Assembly (NCBI GenBank): GCA_021018815.1
Contig: JAITYX010000144.1
Span: 372,001 to 436,000 of the forward strand
Reading direction: 5' to 3'
DNA length: 64,000 nucleotides
Source: Talinum fruticosum
Lineage: Eukaryota > Streptophyta > Magnoliopsida > Caryophyllales > Talinaceae
A program made the position numbers and the translations under genes. The notes beneath the pieces are model-generated. The model saw nothing but the letters and a program-made list of their open reading frames with translations. It was not told where the DNA came from and did not search any database. Position 1 is the first letter of the stretch; the number at the start of each line of letters is the position of its first letter. This document shows, piece after piece, positions 1 through 12,281 of this stretch.

Positions 1-1620
1 TACAAGAAGAGGAAACTATTCAAACACCCAGATCTTATCCTTTCGGATGAACAAATATATGTTTTCTACTTGGTTGATATTGAAAAAATACTCAACAAGA
101 ATGGTAAGAGCTTAAGTGATTTTGAAGGTCTACCACAACCCGACTTGGAGGAAATAAAGTACCTGGACAACAGACTCATTCGAGAACAATTAATTTATGA
201 TGTCTACGAGTTACGTGAACAAGCATGATCGAGTGGAAAAGATCTTTGAGTCAAGCAACAAGTAGAGGTATATGAGTCTGTTATATACCATGTCACAAAC
301 AATAGCGGTGGAGTGTTTTTTGTTTATGGACATGGAGGTATTGGAAAAACCTATCTATACTCCACAATAGCTGTAAAGTTGAGAAGTGAAGGGAAAATTA
401 TACCCACTTGTTGCTTCCTCGGGTAAATAATATAGTAATATAATGACTATATCCAAACAAATCCACTCCACAAGTCTCAATTACTAAATAATACCCCTAT
501 TATGCCTTAACCGCACTCTACTAAAAAGATGCTACAAATAGAAATATAATCAAGATGTTTTGCTCTTTAAAACATGTATCGCTTCTTTACTCTTACCGAG
601 AGGACGAACTGAGCACATCATAGGTTTACAATACCGATCGATTTGATCGAGGCAAGCACATGTGGGATACGACCTAAAAGTCGGTTAGGCTGAAATGTTA
701 TGTCAAACATCACTCATTATATGGGATGAAGCACCTATGGATCACAAACATGCATTTGAAGTTGTGGACGGAACTTTAGGAGACATCATGGGTTTGAAAA
801 ACAATGAGTTAAGATCAAAGTTATTCAAAGGAAATACATTGCTTTTAGGGGGTGATTTTAGACAAGTCCTTCCGGTGATCACTAAAGGAAAAAGACAACA
901 TGCGGTCCAAGCTGCAATTAACGGATCATATATATGGGATAACCGTCAAGTGTTTATACCGACAACTAACATGTGAGTCCGTGATGAAACAACAAATGGA
1001 GAAAAAGATTTTGTAAGACAACAATTCAATAAATGGGTCTTAGACATTGGAGATGGTTTAGTTGAATCAAAAGCTCGAGATGGAGAAGGAGAAGCCACAT
1101 GGATAAAAATCCTAGAAAAGCACATCCTTGAAGCCGAAGGCGACCCAATCAGCAAGCATCGTCAACGAGTACTTACCTGCATTTTCAACATCATTGGCAA
1201 GATGACACATACCTAAAAGAAAGAGTTATATTGACTCCATTAAATGAAACTGCAGATGAAATAAATGAATACATTTCAAGTTGCATACAAAGTCAAGAAC
1301 AAGTGTACAAAAGCCACGATAAAATATGCCTAGGCTCGATGGATGCATGCGGATAAGAACGTTTTCTCCTACTCGAATATCTCAACACATTGAACTTTTA
1401 AAGACTTCCAAACCATATCCTAAAGCTCAAAGTCGGCCTTCCAGGTGATGTTATTGAGAAATATAAATCCGGGACAAGGACTTTGCAATGGAACAAGATT
1501 GTTGATAACTCACTCAGGAAGATATATTGTAGCACGGTAGAGATTACAGGGCCTTCGACCTTCCATTTTCTCGGGCACATAGCATCCTTCATTATGAGGG
1601 CTTAAATCAACCTCCTTCAA
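1..1620 (+). pseudogene. Helitron helicase (PIF1-like) remnant, 5' end outside the window
   Basis: Broken coding remains of the helicase half of a Helitron RepHel protein. Bases 1-228 read as the linker typical of plant Helitron helicases (NGKSLSDFEGLPQPD). Near 328-360 lies a Walker A motif (GHGGIGKT), at 716-735 the Walker B region (IIWDEAPM) and at 850-880 motif III (GGDFRQVLPV). Near 1230-1275 is ILTPLNETADEINEYI, and near 1430-1500 a decayed LKVGLP...GTR...N block. Stops and frame changes separate these pieces. About 150 bp of unrelated sequence (roughly 426-574) interrupts the block that should read VASSG-IASLLLP. It therefore cannot encode a working helicase. In family members this enzyme unwinds DNA during rolling-circle transposition. 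The matching Helitron 3' end may be the one at 2767. Confidence 0.88.
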
Positions 1621-1979
1621 AAACTTATACTCCTTGGTGAAACCCATCGCTGCAGCTTACCCGATTTAGACCCTTTTCATGCAGAAAGAGAAAAATGGAA
1701 AATGATGAACTCACATAAGTGTCGTGAAGATAAATGCATACTTTTGCTTTTTTTGCACTTTTTGTATGGAATTGGAAAAGTCAAGAGAGAGAGAGAGAGA
1801 CAGAGTGAAAAATGAGGAAAAGAGAAAGGATTACAGAATGTTATATAATGTTTTTTGGAATTTAAACAAAAGTCGGTAATGATATAGTTCGTAAGTCTTA
1901 AAATATTTAATTTATAATATATGATAATGTTTTTATTGTGGATGAAAAATACATTTTTAGTTATTATATTCAAATTTTA

Positions 1980-2090
1980 TGATATATACAATTTAAAATC
2001 TACAATTATGTATTATAAAATTTGTATATCATCGTTCTTTACATAAATAATTTAATTATACCCGGGCATAGCATGAGTTAAAGTACTACA
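1980..2090 (+). repeat. Degenerate Helitron 3'-end-like sequence, sister of the one at 2767
   Basis: The segment ends cccgggcatagcatgagtt followed by aaagtacta, and resembles 2600-2767 over much of its length (shared blocks near 'gatatatacaattt' and 'tttacata...atttaatta'). The hairpin is imperfect and the final CTAG is CTAC, so it may be an older or mutated end of the same family. Confidence 0.5.
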
Positions 2091-2599
2091 TTTTTAATCA
2101 ATAATGTTAGTATCCCTTTTAAAAATGAATGCAAGTATCACCCTTTACACTTTTACATCAATCATGACATTTGCCAACATTTTAGTTTTGATCAAAGACA
2201 TTTGCCTCTCAAATATTCCTATTCTAAAAATTTCTAAATTATTTTAATCTACTTGGCCGTTCAAAATAATATTCAATCCAATCTCCTTTTTTATAATTTA
2301 ATTTGAAAAACAAACACAAATCTAATTTTAATAAAATACATATTGTAAATTTACTTTAAGTTATATTTATTTGAAAACATATAACTTCAATTCTGTTATC
2401 TCCTTCATTGAAGTGCAACATGAACCTGAAATAGAAGAATCAAACTACATCGATTCCCAGTGGCAAGCTGACAAGAAATTCAATTGCCTCTCAAGATTCA
2501 ATAATGACATATTCAAGGTGAAATATTATCTTTTATGTCAATGATATATGTTATCTCTTATATCCAACAAAAGAAAAATATATTTATAACTACTATATT

Positions 2600-2767
2600 T
2601 GAATTTAATGATATATACAATTTTAAATTTACAATTGTCAACTTTGTTTCACTGACATTATATTATATTGACTTAAAATACTACTAATTCAAAAATTTAA
2701 TTACAATATCGATCTTTACATACATGATTTAATTATTTCCCGTACGTAGCATGGGTTAAAGTACTAG
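2600..2767 (+). mobile_element. Helitron 3' terminus (hairpin plus CTAG end)
   Basis: The sequence runs cccgtacgtagcatggg (imperfect hairpin), then ttaaagtactag, then T at 2768. This matches the plant Helitron 3' signature: a short GC hairpin about 10 nt before CTRR, inserted next to T. It lies 1.1 kb after the helicase remains on the same strand, so both may belong to one element. What follows (tatatatataaaag...) resembles another Helitron's 5' region, but no clear TC start is seen. Confidence 0.7.
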
Positions 2768-3236
2768 TATATATATAAAAGTGAGTGTGAGTGCTGTGAT
2801 TACGACATGTGGTAGTATGATGTGCTACAAAATAATGAGTTTGCAAATTGTGATTGGTGGATGGAACTAAATAATACATATATATATATATATATAATAT
2901 TAAATAAATCTATATTTATTATACCCTAATAAATTAATTTAATTAATTTTCTATTCATTATCAGAAACTATAATGATGTTTGTGTATGACTTTTGGAATT
3001 TTTAGTTAATATGTTTTATTATATATTACATTTTAAAAAAAAATTCGTTGTAAGATTTTTTAAAATTTAGAAAAATCATTAAAATTACAGGTAATTTTGT
3101 GTTAGTATTTTTTAAGATATATATGTCCATATCTTATATGTGTAATCTTAATAATATAAACACAAAAAATTATAAATTTTGAACTGAGAACTTTATAAAT
3201 ATATATTGAAAATCAGTTTTTGTTACTATAATTTAG

Positions 3237-3238
<2 letters not shown>

Positions 3239-3282
<44 letters not shown>
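3239..3282. repeat. (AT)n microsatellite
   Basis: A pure AT dinucleotide run of about 44 nt. A shorter TA run lies at about 2878-2897. Both are in AT-rich non-coding DNA with no ORF of interest. Confidence 0.95.
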
Positions 3283-3284
<2 letters not shown>

Positions 3285-3759
3285 TAATTTTTCTATTTTT
3301 CATTAATTAATATTTGAGGAGGTTTAAATTTTTCATCATAATTTTGTAATTGACGATTTCTTTTATAGGGTAATTGATGGATTTTAATAGCTGATGCTCT
3401 TTTTAAAGTGGCGCGTAAAGAAATTGAGAAGTCCATATAAGCCAATTGATGATTACACTAAATTTTTCTTTATTAGTCAATTTTTATAGAATTAATTCAA
3501 TTTATTTTAAAAATAATAATAATTATTACTTATTACCTGTATTTGATGCTTTGCGGTTTCCATTCAAGGTGCAATTATTACAATGGCTTCATGTTACCTA
3601 ATTATGATATACTTTTTATGTTTTATTTTCATAATGTTTTTAAGATTATGCATATTGGCGCTTTTAGGCTACATGATTAATGATAGTAAGCCATTTAACA
3701 AATTAAAATATAGATGAGATTGTTGGATATGAAAAATGATAAGACTCAAGGTAATATAA

Positions 3760-5348
3760 CACTACTAGAAAATCGTCATATAGCAACGAAAATAGCGACG
3801 TAAAAACGTTATTTAGCGACGGAATTTCAAAATTAGCGACGGAATTATTTTCCGTCGCTGATTTTCGTGTCGCTAAATATTAGCAACGGAATTTGACGAT
3901 TCCGTCGCTGATTAGAGACGGATTAGCGACGAATTTGATTCCGTCGCTAATCCAATCAGCGACGGATTTTGCTTGTTCCGTCGCTAATCAACGACGGAAT
4001 CGTCAAATTCCGTCGCTGATTTTTAGCGAATTTTTAAAAAGAAAATTTACAATTTTGTATAGTTTTGTGTGATTAATACAAAAATCTATAATTAAATACA
4101 AATCGAAAATAATCCGGTAACATAATAACATCAAATTCAACTTTAATTCAAATACAAAAATCATATACAAACACGAAAATCATAAATAATCCAACTTCAA
4201 ACATCCATAAAAACTAATTGAAAGTAAAAACAAGAGTAAACAAAGTAAATTATACAAACACAAGTTATGTTCTTCATCTTCCTTTTCCTCTTCTTCTTCC
4301 TCTTTCTCATTATCTTCATCTTCTACCTCATTCCAACCATGCCTATCAAAATAAGTTATATCAAATCCTCTAAAATGTGAAATTTTATAGTAAACAAAGT
4401 AAATTATAAATACAACCAACAATGAGGGAGAATCGAGAAAGCATACCTACAAGAGGTTAGAGGTGGTTAGTTGATGACGTGTACGGCGGTGGCGGCGAAC
4501 GGTGGTGGCGGAGGCGGGCGACGAACGGTGGTGGCGAATGATCGATTCGCCTCTCCCTCGCTCTCTCACACTCTCACTTCTATTTGTCCTTATGTTTGCC
4601 GAGTCTCGTTGAAGTTCGGATTTTATATCGAAAATAGCGACGGATTAGCGACGAATTCAATCCGTCGCTACTTAAAAATTTAATTAGCGACGGAATTAGT
4701 CCGTCGCTAATTAAAAACTTTTAAAACTTCAACACATTTGAAAATTAATAGCCCGCCAACGTAAACTTTTTCAAATTTTAATTTAGCGACGGAATCGGCG
4801 ACGGAACCGTCCGTCGCCAACTAAAAATTTAAAAATTTTTAAATTTGAAAAATGAAATAGGCGGCAAATTTAAATTTGAAAATTTGGATTAGCGACGTAA
4901 TTTTCCGTCGCTAATTCAAATTTCAAAATTTTTATATTTTTCAAATAAAAGTAAGCGGCAAATTGAAGATTTTAAAAATTTTGAATTAGCGACGGAATAT
5001 TCCGTAGCTAATTAAAAAAATTAAAAATTACATTTAGCGACGGACTAATTCCGTGGCGAAATTAAAAAATTTTAAAAAATAGATATAGCGACGGAATCGG
5101 CGACGAACCGATTCCGTCGCTAATTATTAAAAAATTAATTTTAACTTTTTTAAAAAAATCCGTCGCTAATTTTCATTTCCGTTGTTATGTCCGTCGCTAA
5201 TGACTAAAATAGCGACGGAATTAAATTCCGTCGCTAGTTCCATCGCTAATCAAGTTTTATCCGACACATGTCGGATTCAGTCGCTAGTTAGCGACGGACT
5301 CGATTCCGTCGCTAGTTTCCGTCGCTATATAGCGTTTTTGTAGTAGTG
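3760..5348. mobile_element. Non-autonomous CACTA (En/Spm) transposon, complete
   Basis: The left end is CACTACTAGAAAAT and the right end is TTTTTGTAGTAGTG, inverted with one mismatch in the first 12 bases. A perfect 3-bp TSD (TAA, 3757-3759 and 5349-5351) flanks it, giving a 1,589-bp element. Inside are about thirty copies of tagcgacgga or its inverse tccgtcgcta, grouped at 3790-4025 and 4632-5335, as expected for CACTA subterminal transposase-binding repeats. The middle (about 4030-4630) holds no transposase. It contains an acidic open frame on the minus strand (4180-4422, run of E/D) and a glycine-rich frame (4471-4683), neither recognisable. Movement would need a transposase from elsewhere. 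Confidence 0.93.
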
Positions 5349-5639
5349 TAACAGCATTAATAGGGTGCCTTTATCATATTAGTCTTCTTAACAACTTCTA
5401 ATGGCATGCAATCATTTACCTTATTACTAAATTTTTAATTTTCGTTATCCCCATGTATGTATTCATATAACTTTTGGATAGAGCCTATATAAAAAGCTTA
5501 TGATTTTAAATTTAGTCTCTATATGATTAACACATGAAACTCCGTGGTATGATTATTAAATTGAAAATTCATTAATCCCTATATGGTCATAAATTACCTA
5601 TATAAAATATTTTAACTAAGGTACATATATAATATTTAA

Positions 5640-5684
5640 ATATTTTTTAGACCGGACTATGCATAGCACGGGTTTAAAAACTAG
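5640..5684 (+). mobile_element. Helitron 3' terminus, second family
   Basis: ccggactatgcatagcacgg forms a GC-ended imperfect hairpin. It is followed by gtttaaaaactag and T, fitting the Helitron 3' consensus. The upstream boundary is not identifiable; the CACTA element at 3760-5348 may sit inside this Helitron. Confidence 0.7.
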
Positions 5685-6516
5685 TATATATATATTAAAA
5701 GTTGGTTAGGAACTCAATATGAATGATACATAGGATGTTTAGTCAGAATGTCACTTATGTAGTGCTTAATTATGAGGATTTTATATTAATAAAGCAATGA
5801 TGTATTCAATTCAGTTCAATAAAAAATATTGATTAATAATTGGTCAAATTGCATCCTTTAAAACTAATTTGTTTTATTAAAATAAATTCCTTTTCAGTTT
5901 GTAAGAGATATCGAGAAATTGAAAATGCCTATTCAAGCAATTACAAGATTATTCATGTTTAAGAAAATATTGTGTCAAATTAAAGAAAAACAAAAATTTG
6001 ATCTTGTATCTTCGAAATCTAATTTATTTTATTTTTATTAAATATATGAAACAACATCATTTTGAACTAAAATATCAACTACAAACTATTTCTTTTACAC
6101 TTTGCCTATAATGAAATAAACGGAAGTTTATATTGTTTAAATTGGGATTTTTTTGGATGACCACTTTGGGCTAAAATATTAAATTACTATATATTTTATT
6201 AAATATTATATTATTACAAAAATTTTGCGCAAATTTATTTTAGGGTTTTAATATTGTAGAACTTTTTTCCCATTTTAGATTTGGAGGAAAGCAATGATAA
6301 TTTGTTATGTTAGACCATCAAATATTTTTTTCATTAAATTTTATTCTTAAAATATATTCACAAAATTGTTACCAAATTAGTTGATTTCGCTACAAACACA
6401 TAAATATTGTTACCTAAATTCAATAAATTTGTTACCCCAAAAGTGAAGCACCTTTTTGTGGATGATGTACACGGGAACGTTACCAACAAAGGCTCAACAC
6501 GCAATTTTCCTGACCT

Positions 6517-7670
6517 GAGCGAGTTGGGCAGCAAGAAATGAAGCTATTTTTCAAAATAAGGAAACTCCAGGGCAACTATTATGGAGCAGAAGCACAAACC
6601 TGATCAGGCTATATAACTCGACAAAAGAATGTAAGTACCATACAAGCACCGAGGGGAAGAAAAGAAGTTTGCTGGACACCCCTCCCCGAACCACTGGTCA
6701 AGGTAAATACAGATGCTTCACTCAGTGCTGATGGGTGGATAGGCCTCGGAGCAGTAATTATTAGGGATCACCATGCAGATGTGCTAGCTGCTGTTACTAA
6801 AAGGGTGCAAGCCAGATGGACAACGAGAGTAGCAGAGGGGAAGGCGGCTTGGCTTGGGCTGAACCTTGCTAGTAGACTCGGTTTCAAGAAAATAATTCTA
6901 GAGTCAGACTGTTTGGTGTTGCTATCCAGGATTAACTCTACCTTTTCTTTCATGTGTGAATTTGACTTGCTAGTAGGTGATCTGTTATACACAAGTAGAA
7001 GTTTCGAAGAGTGTATTTGGACCCACATTAAGAGAGATGGGAACGTAGTAGCTCATGAACTCTCGAAGTTGAGCCATGTAGATTTAGAAAGGGTGTGGAT
7101 GGGTATATGCCCTGGCTAGGGGTGAGCAAAAATCCTGAATTGATAAATTGAACGGGTTAAAATATCCGGTTAATCGATGGTTCAGGTTACGGTTCACAAT
7201 TTTGAAAATTATTTTTAATCTTTTTTTGTAAAATATGAAGTTGAATATGTGTTTTTTTACATTGTGTGTAGTTTTTGGGGAGATTATAGCTTGGAGTGGG
7301 GGAGGGACCAGAGGCATATATCTTCAATTTTTAATTTTTTTGATAGAAAATCTTTATTTTTTAAATGGCCAAATTAGATGTTCCTATTATACCTTAAAAA
7401 ATTATGCTTATTTTCCTATTGTCACCTCAAAAATATATAAAAAAATGAACATTAAGAAACTTTATCTAACGGTTCCGGTTAATCGCTGAATCGAACGGAA
7501 AAATCCGGTTAACCGATTTATCCGATTACGATTTCGGTTCACATTTTTCCGAACCGAAAATCTGGTTAACCGAACTGTAACTCCCGAAACGAACCGAACC
7601 GACTCATGCTCACCGCTAGCCCTGGCCAAATAGCCTCAGTTGTAAGATTGGATAAATGTTCAATGCATTA
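6517..7670 (+). pseudogene. RNase H-like (RVT_3) end of a plant retroelement, split by a MITE
   Basis: An open frame at 6781-7119, extended upstream to about 6670, encodes an RNase H fold of the type found at the C-terminus of plant LINE reverse transcriptases and as stand-alone copies. VNTDAS, VAEGKAAWLGL, ILESDC and RDGNVVAHELSK carry the usual acidic residues. A further upstream piece in another frame (WAARNEAIFQNK, about 6525-6560) is the conserved W..RN..F block that precedes RNase H, so at least one frameshift exists. The last codons were cut by an hAT MITE. Bases after the MITE (7619-7670) continue the same frame (CPGQIASVVRLDKCSMH, stop). It is dead as an element. Confidence 0.85.
7117..7618. 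mobile_element. hAT-type MITE with perfect 8-bp TSD
   Basis: The terminal inverted repeats are taggggtgagca and tgctcaccgcta (one mismatch in 12). The flanking 8-bp duplication gccctggc is perfect (7109-7116 and 7619-7626), which is diagnostic for the hAT superfamily. The interior has the repeated cggttaaccg-type motifs common in plant hAT MITEs. No transposase is present. The small open frames inside (7084-7317, 7235-7489) are chance. A diverged relative of the right half is at 44,317-44,470. Confidence 0.93.
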
Positions 7671-7689
7671 GCCTTTGAGCTTTCCTAAA

Positions 7690-10150
7690 AAAATTCAATA
7701 AATTTATCAATTATAATATTCATTTGGTGTTTCTTACCTTATATTACATACCAATATAACAATATCTATTTGGGAATATTTGTTAACATCATAATTAATT
7801 TTACATTTAATTCTTTCAGAAAATTCTTATATATAAATTTATTATTCAACTAATGCATAAACTTAATCATTAATATTCTGACAGTAAAATACCATAATGT
7901 AAGCCATATAATTCATAACTTAATATTAATATTTGCATTAGTATTTTTTTCATAAAAAATATATGCATTAGTTAGAAATATTGCATGAATTATATATTTT
8001 ATTAATGCATTACAATGTATCTTGAACCTCAACTATATTTATTTTCATCAATTAGTGGTATAAATTCGTATTTTTAGATTTTCATATAGTACAAATAAGG
8101 TTAATATATTTTTATTAATGTATTTTATTTGGTATTGGAGTTTCAAAATACTATATTATCTATGATTTTCCATTAATAAACCAATTCTAGACTTGGTTTT
8201 TGATGTATTTCACATAAAATTTCATAAAAGTTTGTGCTTTAGATATCATAATTGTGCCATCATTATTTGTCATCATTATACCTATGGTGAAATTTTAATT
8301 GTGCCACTTTTTAAAAAATTTATGTTGCATATGAATTCACTAATAATAAGATATATTATAAAATTTCAAGAAAAAAATGACATACATAATTTAAAAGCTC
8401 CAATTTTATAAATATATAAGATTATTTAATAAACATAGTAGAGAATGTTCTACAATTTATAAATATTAATATTTTAAAAAATATAAGAAGTAACATAATT
8501 ATTTATAATTTCTTATATATAAACCAAAAAATAACAAATAAATTATGGATTTATATTCTCACTATAATAATCTAAAGTTATTAATATTTATTTTTCTCAT
8601 TTTACATTTGTTTTTTCCTAATTGACATGATATTCAAGTTATCATAATTGTAGGATAGTATGTGTGCATATCACCCACTTGTGTATATATTTAATACATT
8701 AATTTTTTTAAAAATAAATTAGCAAAATTATGCAATTTTTAAAACAAAATAAGATAAACAAATATTATACATTAAGAATACTACCAACCATGCAATTGAG
8801 TGTTTTGCTGTGGGTTATACATTTGACACATTATCATTGGTTCTTTTTGTTTTATTATTTTTCTTTTTTATATTATCAAATTATTTTTTTAACACCCACT
8901 TTATTACCTATAAATTTTAATTATAAAATGAAGTCCATTTATTACTCTTGAATGACTATGATCATCAATTACATTTTATTACCTAAAAATTTTGATTATA
9001 ATCATAATCAATATTATATTTTATTACATGTATTTTTTTTTTTGAAGGATTATTCCATTACTTTAACATTTGCAAAATTTAATTTTTCTTAAATACATAA
9101 TAAAAATAATATTTATTATATATAATTAATCTAACTATTACAAAAAATATAATATAATATATCTATTAATTTTAGTATTAAAACTTATATAAATTAAAAA
9201 ATTATGATAATTATCGTATTCAAAATTCACCAAAGGTAGATTACTATTTTCGATTTTCAAAAAAAATTAAATTAGCAATTAATAGGGAAAATTATATTGA
9301 TTATTTTGCTATTATGATGAATAATTTCTGTCAAAATTATTACCTATATCATGTTTATTGAGTATATTTATTCAACGTTTTATCATTTGTTTTATAAAAG
9401 GTTAGAAATTACACCATATGACATTAAAATAAATTATGATTAATCCCTTACTTTTTTTCATCAAAAATTATGGTCTTGAATATTTGACCAGCAAAACACT
9501 ATATACCATTGTTTTATTTTCACCAAAAATTTCCTTTACAAGAAGCAATCGGCTACTACTCAATTGAATGATTAATCCCTAATGATGCTCTTCATCTCTA
9601 TCATCAACCTAGGAATTTTACAACAATATAGCATCGAGAAGGTTAAGGCAAATGTAAGACAATTTTTATTATTTTGGTGTTTCATTATTTTGATGTTTAA
9701 TTTTTGTTATTATATATATAATCAAATGTGTTTATTTTATGTATAGTGAGTAACCATATAGTTATAATATGTTTAAATTTTAAATTAATTGAGTAGAACC
9801 CTGTGAGATACTTTTAAAAACAACATCCAATAATAAACACATATATTTAAAGAAGTTTGGCGTTAATAAAGTGGGATTGATATGTATCAATTCTAAAATA
9901 TGATGGGAGAAAATGATGAGTTGGCAAACTATTTTATAGGTTCACATGATTAAGAATTTTTTTACCATTAAGTAAATCAAAATTTATATTTTTTCTCCTA
10001 ATAATTACCTTTAAATTATAAAACCTCCATATATATATTATGAAACTAATGTCTATAATTTTTTAAGAAATATATATTTAATATTTATAAAATATATCAA
10101 CTACTTAAATAATAGCATATACTCAGTGCGAAGCACGAGATTCACACTAG
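7690..10150 (+). mobile_element. AT-rich stretch ending in a Helitron 3' terminus
   Basis: The clear part is the end. ctcagtgcgaagcacgag (10,123-10,140) is a near-perfect hairpin with loop gaa; it is followed by attcacactag and T, a textbook Helitron 3' end. Upstream to about 7,690 the DNA is very AT-rich with no recognisable coding sequence. The left edge of the Helitron cannot be placed, so the start given is only a bound. Confidence 0.6.
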
Positions 10151-10504
10151 TTTCTTGTAAAAGATGTCTTGTATGTAATAATATAAATCTCTCATAGGGT
10201 CTAATTTGTACTTTATAACAATAATATTCTTTACATGATATATATTTTTTCTAACGTCTTCTGATTGCTGAAATAAAAAACATAAATATATAAGTTAGCA
10301 TTTGTGCTACTCTAAGTATATTAAAAGTCTTCTCCTTATTAAAAAAATATCTTAGTGTCTCCTTCCTTCTCTTTAATCCTTAATTCTATATTTTCTATTA
10401 TTTTCACTTTTCTATATTGTTGGGGATGCTACTTGGTCTAGTTTCGATCATTGGTAAGCCCCTTTTACTCAACTTCTTCAGTCGAATCACGATCCAAAGG
10501 TATT

Positions 10505-10705
10505 GTAATAATTTTCTCTCCTTTTTATGAGAGTTTGTATTTCTCTCCTTCTTGAGAGAGTTATGGTTTCTCTCCTTTTTGTGAGAGTTTAGTTTCTCTT
10601 CTTCTTGTGAGAGTTGGGCTTCTCTCCTTCTTGTGAGAGTTGGAGTTTCTTTCCTTTTTGTGAGAGTTTTATTTCTCACCTTTGTGTGAGTTATTTCTCT
10701 TGCCA
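10505..10705 (+). repeat. Minisatellite of about 27 bp (ttctctccttttgtgagagtt type)
   Basis: About seven diverged tandem units, each with ttctct-cc-tt-ctt/ttt-gtgagagtt, period 26-28 bp. Each unit contains tctc and gaga arms and could pair with itself. On the minus strand the units give a Lys/Arg/Thr-rich open frame (10,404-10,715), most likely a by-product of the repeat. Confidence 0.85.
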
Positions 10706-11289
10706 ATACGCGCAAGTTTTATTAGAATTGTTAATTCGATCAAATAGTATATTTTTGATATTTTTATCAATTAGTTTCATTGATTTTGATTGATAATGAT
10801 TCAACAATGAAATTTCATATGACTCGATCAAAGTGATATTTCCTTTAGATTGGATCTATGATATCACACAAAAATCTATTTTATGAAGTTATACAATAGC
10901 TCACCAATATTCAGGAAAAACATATTGAAGTCGAAGAACACGGTTTGTGCCGGATTAATGCTACAAGTATGGAGCCAATCGTAAGTATATTTACTATTAA
11001 TTTTGTCGAAATAGAGATCTATTTTGTTATTTTAGATTTATTTTTATTGAAGAATTATCTTTATAAATGTCGTATGACTTTTTATTAATAAAATTTCTCT
11101 TTCTATAAAAAAAAGATATTAATAATTTAAGCGTACCTTTTTCTTCATTTTCAATAGGCTATCCCTCATAAATATTTTGTTGGAAAATTAAGATTCTATT
11201 TTCTAATGTTTGGTAAATAAAAATTTGGAAATAATTTTCTAAAGTAAAATATTTTCCCTTAGTTAGATGAAAATAATTTCTTAAGTTTT

Positions 11290-11935
11290 TGGGAGGAAGT
11301 TAATTTTTCAGGCTACCCCTCTCTCTCGGCTATCCCCTCCCTCTCCCTCTCGCTCGTTTCTCTCTCCTCTCGAGTCCTCTCGCTCGTCCCCGTCCTACTC
11401 AATCATTCAACAATGGAGGTAATCTCGTTTTCTCTCTCCTCTCGCTTGCTCACTCATTCAATTAATTTTTCAAGGGTTTGAACAATTGATTTGGAACTCT
11501 AGTCTCTCCCCCTTTCCCTCCTCCTCTCGCTCTGTCTCTACCCCCTCCTTGTCTTGCGCACTCTATTTCGGGTCCGGTCTCTCGCCTTCTCGCTCGCCGC
11601 TTCCCTCTCCCTCCGTCGTTGTCCCTCTTCCCGACCTCTCCGGCTCTCGTTCTTGCTTGCTTTCTTTGTTCCTTGCTCCTCTCGCTTTTGGTCACGTTTT
11701 CCTCTCTTCCTCTTCGTTCACGCTCCGGGTTCCTGGTTCCCGTTCTCGCTTTCCCATTCCGTTCTTCCTCGTAGGTTCTCGCTCCATCTCCCGGTCTCTT
11801 CTTCCTCCTTGAACTCCCCTCTCTCTCTCTCTCTCGGCCTCGCTCTCTCGTCAGTCCCTCGCTTTCCCTCGCTTGCTTTGTTCGGTTTTGCTTCTCCATA
11901 TCTCTCTCTCTCTCTCTCGACCTGGTTCGGGTAAT
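11290..11935. repeat. CT-rich low-complexity DNA
   Basis: Long pyrimidine-rich stretch (ctctctc, ctcgctc, tccctc). Open frames on both strands here (for example 11,462-11,899 minus, Arg/Glu-rich, and 11,554-11,934 plus, Ser/Leu-rich) reflect composition bias, not genes. Similar C-rich DNA occurs at 41,100-41,420. Confidence 0.8.
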
Positions 11936-11989
11936 GACACTAACCCGACACTTAATTGCCCTTTTCTCCTTTTCCTTTTTTTTAAAAAA

Positions 11990-12105
11990 AAATTATAGAA
12001 AATTATTTTCCTTGCACCAAATAGAGGAAAATGTGGGTGGAAAATCATTTTCCATAAAAAATATTTTCCTAAGAAAATATTTTCCCCAACCAAACACACC
12101 CTTAA
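11990..12105. repeat. MITE-end-like sequence (ggaaaatattttcc / ccaaccaaacacaccc)
   Basis: Repeated ttttcc and ggaaaa blocks end in ccccaaccaaacacaccc, a motif common at one end of plant miniature elements. A loosely similar inverted segment lies at 11,205-11,290, so the CT-rich block could be the interior of one element. No TSD was found. Confidence 0.35.
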
Positions 12106-12273
12106 TTCTGTTAATTTTTGAGCCAATATCTCCATGTAGAAATAATAAGGGAAGACAAAAATGAGATTTTTCCAAAAACCCTTTTTTGTTTTTTTTCGTT
12201 GGAGTAATTGTGTTAGACAAAAAGCGGTGGCGGTTACGCTTGAGCGCCGCCGGCAACTGCCTATTCACCGGCC

Positions 12274-12281
12274 TATATATA
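12274..12281 (+). promoter_or_regulatory. Candidate TATA box of the CorA-like transporter gene
   Basis: tatatata in a locally GC-richer context, about 30 bp before a likely transcription start near 12,305-12,315. Downstream is a CT-rich leader with a (CT)n microsatellite at about 12,490-12,512, as often seen in plant 5' leaders. It is the best TATA-like site upstream of this gene on the plus strand, but it is supported by position and sequence only. Confidence 0.4.

Noticed and set aside
4180..4683. Acidic and glycine-rich open frames as captured host genes in the CACTA element
   Set aside because: Both are short, biased in composition and without recognisable domains; kept only as a question in the element entry.
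11462..11934. Open frames of 108-145 codons on both strands
   Set aside because: They lie wholly in CT-rich low-complexity DNA; products are Arg/Glu- or Ser/Leu-rich on opposite strands, as composition alone predicts.
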